A DNA stretch of 64,000 nucleotides from Cellulomonas sp. ES6 (lineage in GTDB: Bacteria > Actinomycetota > Actinomycetes > Actinomycetales > Cellulomonadaceae): contig NZ_CP125655.1 of NCBI RefSeq assembly GCF_030053835.1, forward strand, positions 1,426,001-1,490,000, given 5' to 3'. Under the pieces are notes generated by a model, which had not been told where the DNA came from, did not search any database, and worked only from the letters and a program-made list of their open reading frames with translations. This document shows positions 58,492-64,000 of the stretch, piece by piece (positions within the stretch are counted from its first letter, which is position 1; the number at the start of each line of letters is the position of its first letter). A program made the position numbers and the translations under genes.

Positions 58492-59130
58492 ATGAGCGCC
58501 GTCGCCCAGCCGTACCCGCACGTCTCCGAGGGCAGCACGGTGACCGAGGTGAAGGACGAGTTCCGGGCCCTCCTGCGCGCGGCCCGGCAGGCACGGTCGG
58601 CCCGGAGGCGCACGGAGGCGGCGGACGCGTTCGTCGACGTCGTCGAGACGATCCCCGCCCTGGCCGACGCCCGGTGCGTCGCGGTGTACTCGGCGCGACC
58701 CACCGAGCCCGACACCGGCCCGCTGCTCGACTCCCTCGCGGGGCGGCAGATCGAGGTGCTGCTGCCCGTCCTCGGCGCGGGGCTGCAGCGCGAGTGGGCG
58801 CGGTACGCCGGCCGGCACGACCTGCTGCAGCGCGCACCCGGACGCCCGCCGGAGCCCTCGACGCCGTCCCTCGGGGCGGAGGCGCTCGCGGAGGCCGACG
58901 TGATCGTCGCCCCGGCGCTCGCCGTCGACACGTCCGGTACCCGCCTCGGCCAGGGCGGTGGCTGGTACGACCGCGCCCTCGCCCACGCACGCCCCGGCAC
59001 CCCGGTCATCGCCCTGGTGTTCGCCGAGGAGCTCTACGACGCGGAGGTCCGTCCCCTGCCGCGCGAGCCCCACGACCGCAGGGTCGACATGGTCGCGACC
59101 CCCGAGCGCTGGTACCACCTGGGCGCCTGA
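58492..59130 (+). CDS. 5-formyltetrahydrofolate cyclo-ligase
   Basis: 212-aa MTHFS-family enzyme converting 5-formyl-THF to 5,10-methenyl-THF with ATP. KDEFRALLRAARQARSARRR near residue 20 matches the N-terminal basic region, and the C-terminal signature GTRLGQGGGWYDRALAHARP near 150 is diagnostic. EVRPLPREPHDRRVDMVATP closes the fold. ATG start at 58492. It diverges from glp; this pairing of cyclo-ligase with the glp-rimJ-sepX cluster recurs in actinobacteria. Confidence 0.93.
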   Translation: MSAVAQPYPHVSEGSTVTEVKDEFRALLRAARQARSARRRTEAADAFVDVVETIPALADARCVAVYSARPTEPDTGPLLDSLAGRQIEVLLPVLGAGLQREWARYAGRHDLLQRAPGRPPEPSTPSLGAEALAEADVIVAPALAVDTSGTRLGQGGGWYDRALAHARPGTPVIALVFAEELYDAEVRPLPREPHDRRVDMVATPERWYHLGA

Positions 59131-59268
59131 TCGCGACCGCTCCGGGGGAACATCCCGGGGGCGCGTATCATTGGCACTCGGACACGGAGAGTGCCAGGCC
59201 CGCCGCCGACCACCGCGCGGACGACCGGCCCCTCCCCCACCAGGTCACGTCATCCGCGGGAGACAGCA

Positions 59269-59598
59269 GTGCCCACCTACTCGTACACCTGCACCGAGTG
59301 CGGCCACGCCTTCGACATCCACCAGTCCTTCAGCGACGCGGCGCTCACCGAGTGCCCGAGCTGCGGCGGCCGGCTGCGCAAGGTCTTCTCCGCCGTCGGC
59401 GTCGTCTTCAAGGGATCGGGCTTCTACCGGACCGACTCCCGGTCCGGCCGGACCTCGGGCTCGAGCAGCTCGTCGTCGTCGAGCACCACGTCGTCGGGCA
59501 ACTCGTCGTCGGGCGGGTCGTCGTCGGGCGGGTCGTCGAGCACGTCGACGTCCTCGACGTCCTCCTCCTCGTCCGCCGCGAAGCCCGCCGCCGGCTGA
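59269..59598 (+). CDS. FmdB-family zinc-ribbon protein
   Basis: 109-aa protein. MPTYSYTCTECGHAFDIHQS with TECPSCGGRLRKVFSAVGVV is the FmdB zinc ribbon (CxxC...CxxC). The remaining about 45 residues are a Ser/Gly/Thr low-complexity tail. GTG start. FmdB was linked to amidase regulation, but the general role of the family is unknown. The tail codes mainly with TCG/AGC and is probably disordered. Confidence 0.9.
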   Translation: MPTYSYTCTECGHAFDIHQSFSDAALTECPSCGGRLRKVFSAVGVVFKGSGFYRTDSRSGRTSGSSSSSSSSTTSSGNSSSGGSSSGGSSSTSTSSTSSSSSAAKPAAG

Positions 59599-59720
59599 GC
59601 CCGCGCGGTCCCGCCCGCGACACGGGCACCCGCTCCTCCACAGCACACCGCACGGTGCGCCGTCCCCACCCGCGCCCGCCGCGGCCGGACGGGTCGCTCC
59701 CCCGCGCCTAGCGTCGCGGC

Positions 59721-60422
59721 ATGCCCCTGACCGGTCGGATCTCCCCCGCCACCCGGCGGGCGCTGCGGCTGCTCGCCTGGCGGGCCCGGCGCCCCCTCGC
59801 CGCCCTGTGCGCCGCCCTCGCGGTGGTGGCCGTCGTCGAGCAGGTGCGGCCGCCCGACCCGCCCACCGTCGAGGTACCCGTCGCCGCCCGGGACCTGCCG
59901 GCCGGCGCCGTCCTGCGGCCGCGGGACGTCCACCTGCAGCAGGTCCCGCCGGCGCTCGTCCCGCACCGCGACGTCCCGCGCGCGGACGACGTCACGGGCC
60001 GCCCGCTCCTCGTCGCGGTGCCGCTGGGCCTCCCGCTGGTGCCGGAGCTGCTCGCGGACGAGGCCGCTGTCCCGCCGGAGGGCACGGTCGTGGTGCCCGT
60101 CCGGTTCGCGGACGCGGGCGTGGCCGCGCTGCTCCGCCCGGGAGTGCTCGTCGACGTGGTCGCCGCGCCCGTCCTGGACGGCGACGAGCCGGAGCGCCTG
60201 GCGCGCGGCGCCGTCGTGCTCGCCCCCGCGGGCAGCGGCGCCGGGGACGCCTCGGGCGGCGCGGCGGACGGGCCGGGAGCGGCTGCGGCCGACCGGGGCG
60301 ACGGCCTGCGCGACGGGTCCGCCGCCGACGGGCCGGTGCTGCTCGCGGTGCGGCCGGACGAGGCCGTGTCCCTGGGCGCGGCCGCGTCCTCCCGGGTGCT
60401 CGGTGCGGTCATCGTGGGATGA
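59721..60422 (+). CDS. SAF-domain protein (CpaB/RcpC-like)
   Basis: 233-aa protein with an N-terminal membrane anchor (RPLAALCAALAVVAVVEQVR near 24-43) and a SAF domain (VEVPVAARDLPAGAVLRPRD near 50, DVTGRPLLVAVPLGLPLVPE near 88). A beta-rich C-terminal part has RFADAGVAALLRPGVLVDVV, the pattern of Flp pilus assembly protein CpaB, interrupted by a Gly/Ala/Asp-rich insertion. No pilus genes are in the window, so its system is unknown. Confidence 0.8.
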   Translation: MPLTGRISPATRRALRLLAWRARRPLAALCAALAVVAVVEQVRPPDPPTVEVPVAARDLPAGAVLRPRDVHLQQVPPALVPHRDVPRADDVTGRPLLVAVPLGLPLVPELLADEAAVPPEGTVVVPVRFADAGVAALLRPGVLVDVVAAPVLDGDEPERLARGAVVLAPAGSGAGDASGGAADGPGAAAADRGDGLRDGSAADGPVLLAVRPDEAVSLGAAASSRVLGAVIVG

Positions 60423-60479
60423 TGCCCGGACCACCCGGCACCGGACGTGCTCACGACGGGCACCGGAGGAGTTCACGAC

Positions 60480-61013
60480 ATGAGCGACGCACTACGCCAG
60501 GGCCTGCGCAGCACCACGGAGCGCGCGCGGGGCCTCTCCGGCGTCTTCCAGGGATTCAAGGACTTCATCTCGCGGGGCAACGCCGTGGAGCTCGCGGTCG
60601 GCGTCGTCATCGGCGCCGCGTTCGGCGCGGTGGTCACGGCCGTGCAGAGCGGGCTGATCGGCCCGCTCATCGCCATGATCTTCGGCAAGCCGGACATCTC
60701 CGAGCTCTGGGTCATCAGCGGCCGGAACGACGCCGAGATCAACGTCGGCGTGATCCTCAACGCGCTGCTGCAGTTCCTCATCACGGCGGCGGCGGTCTAC
60801 TTCGTCATCGTGCTGCCGCTGAACAAGCTGGCCGAGCGCCGCAAGCGGGGCATAGAGGCCGAGCCGGCCCGCCCGTCGGAGGACATCCTGCTGCTCCAGG
60901 AGATCCGCGACCTGCTCGCCGCCGGGCAGGGCGCCACGCCGCCCCCGGCCCCGGGCGCGCCGCCGGCCGGCTCGGGTCCCGGCGCGCACGCCGCACCGCA
61001 GCCCCCGATCTGA
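60480..61013 (+). CDS. mscL: Large-conductance mechanosensitive channel
   Basis: 177-aa MscL. An N-terminal amphipathic helix (LSGVFQGFKDFISRGNAVEL) leads into TM1 (AVGVVIGAAFGAVVTAVQSG), a periplasmic loop, TM2 (LLQFLITAAAVYFVIVLPLN) and a charged C-terminal bundle (SEDILLLQEIRDLLAA). An extra 35-residue N-terminal/linker part and a Pro/Gly tail make it longer than the about 136-aa E. coli form. GGAGGA ribosome site. It releases solutes on hypo-osmotic shock. Confidence 0.93.
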   Translation: MSDALRQGLRSTTERARGLSGVFQGFKDFISRGNAVELAVGVVIGAAFGAVVTAVQSGLIGPLIAMIFGKPDISELWVISGRNDAEINVGVILNALLQFLITAAAVYFVIVLPLNKLAERRKRGIEAEPARPSEDILLLQEIRDLLAAGQGATPPPAPGAPPAGSGPGAHAAPQPPI

Positions 61014-61093
61014 CGCCGACCCGCACCGGCACCGCGCGGTGCCGCCTGTGCGCGGCACCTGACCGCCACCCGGGTCGGTGGGACACTGGCGAG

Positions 61094-61270
61094 GTGACCA
61101 CACCGCCGACCGAGCCCCGACCCGCCGCCACGCCCCCGACCCGCCGCGCGGTGGACGACGCTCCCGTGATCCCGGGGCGCAGCGCCGACGACTCGGACAC
61201 CGGCTGGGGCGACGAGCGGTCGGACACGAACGACGACCGCCTGCTCCGGGACGTCCCGCCGCACTGGTGA
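61094..61270 (+). CDS. Small acidic conserved protein
   Basis: 58-aa protein, GTG start, Pro/Thr-rich then acidic, ending DRLLRDVPPHW. Short proteins with a terminal R-L-L-x-D-x-P-P-H-W/H are widespread in actinobacteria and of unknown function. No independent confirmation beyond this ending. Confidence 0.6.
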   Translation: MTTPPTEPRPAATPPTRRAVDDAPVIPGRSADDSDTGWGDERSDTNDDRLLRDVPPHW

Positions 61271-61370
61271 CCGCGAGCGGCCGGGCCCGGGCGTCATCTC
61301 CGGCACCCGCTCCTCCGCGCTCGCAGGGGCCACCCGCCGCGCGCTGGCCGTCCCGTCCAGGCGCCGGCAC

Positions 61371-61490
61371 ACGGTCGCGATCGCAGCGGTCGCCTGCCGC
61401 ACGCTCGCGATCGGAGCGGTCGCCCGCCGCACGCTCGCGATCGGAGCGGTCACCCGCCGCACGCTCGCGATCGGAGCGGTCGCCCGCCGC
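61371..61490. repeat. Four tandem 30-bp repeats
   Basis: Three near-identical units (61401-61430, 61431-61460, 61461-61490; one base differs in the middle copy) and one degenerate unit at 61371-61400. Each includes CGCGATCG-type sequence. They lie in the gap before the convergent helicase-nuclease gene. Open in some frames but not convincing as coding. Confidence 0.8.
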
Positions 61491-61501
61491 AGCGCGCGGT
61501 C

Positions 61502-64000
61502 TCAGCTGCCGCTGGTCGCCCGCCGCACGGCCGCCGCGACCACCGAGTCGACCCGCGCCCCGCGCCGCGTGACGCCGAGCTCCCGGCGCAGCGCGGCGCC
61601 CAGCTCCTCCGGCGTCCGCTCGCTGCCGTCCGACACCAGCCACGCCACGAGGTCGTCGAGCTGGTCGTCGGAGTAGGCGCTGATCGGCAGGCCCGGGCGC
61701 ACGTCGGGCCGGGGCCCGCCGGGCACCGCCAGCGTCGGCTGCACGGCGCGGACCGCGCCGGTCATGGGAGCCGCGGCCTCCATGACGCCGGGGATCTGCG
61801 AGGCGGTCGCGGGGATCGGGGACGTGGACGGGCGCGGCCCGGCGGAGGCACGCTCGTCGGCGGGACGGGCGGGGGAAGCGCCCGTGTCCGTCCCGCCCTG
61901 CGCCTGCGCCGTCGCACCCGGGCCCGTCGCACCCGGGCCCGTCGCACCCGGGCCCGTCGCACCCGGGCCCGTCGCAGCAGGGGCCGGCGGCGGCGTCCAC
62001 GTCGCCCCGGCGGCGCCACCCGGCGCCGACGCGGTCGGGGCCGGGGACCGGACCTCCTCCGGCGCGCCGGTCGGGGTGCTCCCGGCCTCTCGGTCCGCCG
62101 CCACGGCAGGTGCGCGGACCTCCTCGGGTCCGGTGACGCCCGCGTCGGCGCCACGGCCGCCCGGAGCCGGCACGCGGACCTCCTCCGGGCGCGCACCCCC
62201 TCCGGCGGGCAGACCGCCGGTCGGCGGCACCGCGAACCCGGTGAGCGTCGGAGCCGGTCCGCGGCCGTCGTCGTCGAGCAGCGGCGCCTCGGGGACGAGC
62301 AGTGGTGCCTCGGGCACGAGGAGCAGGCCCCGGCGGCGCTCGGCCTCGGCCTCGGCGATCCGGCGGTCGGCCACGGCGTGCAGCGCGCGGCGGATCCGGT
62401 CGACCTCGGAGGCGGGGTCGAGGAACGCGGCTGCGGACCACACGCGCAGCACGCTCCACCCGAGCCGCTCGAGGCGCTCGGCGACCTGCCGGTCGCGCAC
62501 CCGCACGCTCGGCTCGCCCAGGTACGCGTCGTCGTCGGTGAGCACGGCGACCAGCAGCTCGCCCGGCAGGTCCGGGTGCCCCACGGCGAGCGGCAGGTGC
62601 AGGCCGCCGGGCAGCCCGTGGTCGAGCTCCACGACGAGCCCGTGGCGCCAGAGCCGCTCGGCGAGGTCGACCACCAGGCGGTCGGGCTCGGCGGTGGCGT
62701 CCCCCCGGGTCGCCGGGGCGGCGTCCGGCCGGGACGTCTCCGGCACCGCCGCGTCCGCGGACGTGGCGGCGTCGTTCCCCGCGTCGTCGGTCGCACCGGC
62801 GACGACGCTGCCACCGGCGGCCTCGTCGACCACCACCGGCTCCACCGCCGTGTCCGTCTCGCCCGCCGCACGCCGCTCGGCGAACCGCAGCAGGTCGGCC
62901 AGCAGCCGGGGCCCGGGTCCGCGCAGGCGCTCGGGGTCGATGTCGGCCGTGGCGAAGCAGGACACCACGTCGAGGCGGTGCCGCGTCACGCCGAGCGCCG
63001 CGAGCAGCAGGGCGTCGCCGCCGGGACCGCTGATCGGACCGAACCGGTGCAGCACCCGGCCGTGGGGCGTCCGCCCGAACCCGAGCGACAGGATGAGCGC
63101 GTCGCGGCGCAGCCCGGCGACGTTCGTGAGGTCCGTGACCACGAAGGGCTCGGGCCGGGACCCGTCGAGGCAGGCGGCGAGCGACGGCGAGTCCCGCACC
63201 TGGGCGAGCACCGCCTCGCGCACCTGGGCGGTGTGCAGGGCGGAGGCGGTGACCACCGCGAGCGACTCCTCCGGGTGGGTGAGCGCGTGCTCGATGACGA
63301 GCTCGACCACGCGGTCGACGTCGGCGCGCGTGCTCTGCACGGCCCCGGAGCCGTCGGGCATGCCGGTGCCGTCGACGAGGTGGTGCCCGACCGCCGCCGT
63401 CGCGGTGGGCAGCGGGGTCGGCGACAGCACGTCGCCGTAGCCGTGGGCCGCGAGGAACGCCGTGAGGTACGGGTCGCGGCGGGACGCGTCGGCGCGCAGC
63501 GGGACCGTCGGCAGGACGTCCGCGAGCTCCCGCACGGCCGTGCCGGACGCGCAGCGGCGGTCGCCGACGACCACGACCTGGCGGCCGCGGGCGATGGCGG
63601 GCAGCGCGACCTCGACCGGCAGGTGCGCGGCCGCGTCGAGCACCACGAGGTCCACCGTGCGGGCCGGGGGCAGGACCTGCGGGACGAGCATCGGGGCGGC
63701 GGCGAGCACGGGGCGCAGCCGGCGCGCGACGTCCGGGTACCGCTCGAAGGTCTCCCGCAGGCCGGTGAGCCGGTCCTCGACGAGCTCGGCGAACAGCGCC
63801 TCGGTCTGGTCCGGGTGGGCCGCCATCGCGGAGCGCACGTGCGCCGCGGCGCGGGCGCGCACCGGGCCGGCGAGCGCCGCGGTGTGCGCGAGGTCGAGCT
63901 CGCGGTACTCGGCGGCGAGCCTCCCCAGCGTCCGGCCGTCGTAGCCGGCGAGCGCGGGGTCGGCGGCGAGGACCTGCTCGAACACGGTGCTCCACCACGC
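61502..64000 (-). CDS. C-terminal part of a large SF1 helicase with Vsr-like nuclease domain
   Basis: About 832 residues are visible; the gene enters from the right edge. The right part has superfamily-1 helicase motifs: LVVLDAAAHLPVEVALPAIA (Walker B-like), RGRQVVVVGDRRCASG near 134, and motifs V/VI in DALILSLGFGRTPHGRVLHR. Near 440-510 a restriction-endonuclease-like (Vsr/DUF559-type) domain appears: LVVELDHGLPGGLHLPLAVG, RVRDRQVAERLERLGWSVLR. A Pro/Ala-rich disordered region with an internal 15-bp repeat and a small C-terminal helical domain (EELGAALRRELGVTRRGARV) follow. Large proteins of this DUF4011/AAA type are common in actinobacteria, role unproven. Confidence 0.75.
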   Translation of the reverse strand, partial: AWWSTVFEQVLAADPALAGYDGRTLGRLAAEYRELDLAHTAALAGPVRARAAAHVRSAMAAHPDQTEALFAELVEDRLTGLRETFERYPDVARRLRPVLAAAPMLVPQVLPPARTVDLVVLDAAAHLPVEVALPAIARGRQVVVVGDRRCASGTAVRELADVLPTVPLRADASRRDPYLTAFLAAHGYGDVLSPTPLPTATAAVGHHLVDGTGMPDGSGAVQSTRADVDRVVELVIEHALTHPEESLAVVTASALHTAQVREAVLAQVRDSPSLAACLDGSRPEPFVVTDLTNVAGLRRDALILSLGFGRTPHGRVLHRFGPISGPGGDALLLAALGVTRHRLDVVSCFATADIDPERLRGPGPRLLADLLRFAERRAAGETDTAVEPVVVDEAAGGSVVAGATDDAGNDAATSADAAVPETSRPDAAPATRGDATAEPDRLVVDLAERLWRHGLVVELDHGLPGGLHLPLAVGHPDLPGELLVAVLTDDDAYLGEPSVRVRDRQVAERLERLGWSVLRVWSAAAFLDPASEVDRIRRALHAVADRRIAEAEAERRRGLLLVPEAPLLVPEAPLLDDDGRGPAPTLTGFAVPPTGGLPAGGGARPEEVRVPAPGGRGADAGVTGPEEVRAPAVAADREAGSTPTGAPEEVRSPAPTASAPGGAAGATWTPPPAPAATGPGATGPGATGPGATGPGATAQAQGGTDTGASPARPADERASAGPRPSTSPIPATASQIPGVMEAAAPMTGAVRAVQPTLAVPGGPRPDVRPGLPISAYSDDQLDDLVAWLVSDGSERTPEELGAALRRELGVTRRGARVDSVVAAAVRRATSGS
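61911..61970. repeat. Four 15-bp tandem repeats inside the helicase gene
   Basis: GTCGCACCCGGGCCC repeated four times, encoding GATGP units on the minus strand in the disordered linker. In frame, so repeat-number changes would not break the protein. Confidence 0.85.

Noticed and set aside
61371..61490. CRISPR array
   Set aside because: The 30-bp units are directly adjacent with no spacers and there are no cas genes.
61272..61572. Plus-strand frame reading through the 30-bp repeats
   Set aside because: Arg/Ser-rich repeat translation with no start context; antisense to the end of the helicase gene.

Overview
The window is a very G+C-rich actinobacterial chromosome segment. The codon usage, frequent GTG starts, several apparently leaderless genes and the Glp/RimJ/SepX-type division locus fit a member of the Micrococcales such as Cellulomonas; this is a judgement from gene content, not a database match. 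It contains a nearly complete siphovirus prophage of about 43.3 kb (11938-55248) inserted in a tRNA-Ala(CGC) gene, flanked on both sides by ordinary host genes.

Left host flank (1-11937): a truncated TetR regulator diverges from a ydiB-aroD pair (shikimate/dehydroquinate metabolism). Next come rsmI, a protein O-mannosyltransferase, a GH20 hexosaminidase, a DUF4349 lipoprotein, an SBF-like transporter, a RibD-type reductase, an isochorismatase-like hydrolase, and an acetyltransferase diverging from a winged-helix regulator across a perfect palindromic operator.

Prophage (11938-55248): a 46-bp perfect direct repeat marks attL and attR, and the phage restores the 3' part of the tRNA at attR. 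Both ends carry paired TGTYCCCC repeats with a 12-bp period that look like integrase arm sites. Reading in from attL there is a tyrosine integrase; a leftward module of a four-helix membrane protein, a soluble partner and a lipoprotein (candidate superinfection-exclusion or defence genes); an immunity switch of divergent repressor and Cro-like genes with two matching GGGTCA-N4-TGACCC operators; antirepressor; small early genes; replication genes (initiator with a striking pyrimidine/purine tract, DnaB-type helicase); a moron island; and HNH-TerS-TerL packaging. The structural operon follows: portal, protease with a nested scaffold gene, decoration protein, capsid, connectors, tail tube with an Ig-like domain, tail chaperone with a -1 slippery site, tape measure and tail tip. 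Lysis genes close it. Four HNH genes are scattered through the late region.

Cargo (48074-about 53520): between the lysis genes and attR lies foreign cargo. An IS30-family transposase, a CmtR-like Cd/Pb sensor and a CadD-type cadmium transporter are bracketed by one pair of terminal inverted repeats, so the whole 2.36-kb unit appears to be a single transporter-IS. Next to it are host-like stress-signalling genes (STAS antagonist, RsbW-like kinase, ANTAR protein, CBS protein) and a truncated chimeric ORF where the cargo meets native phage sequence. A leftward 512-aa gene of unknown function sits beside attR.

Right host flank (55249-64000): a SepX/GlpR-like membrane protein, a RimJ-like acetyltransferase and a MoeA-like protein that has lost key active-site lysines (probably the division protein Glp) run leftward. 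Rightward are 5-formyltetrahydrofolate cyclo-ligase, an FmdB zinc-ribbon protein, a CpaB-like SAF protein, mscL and a small acidic protein. Last is the C-terminal part of a large helicase-nuclease that runs off the window.
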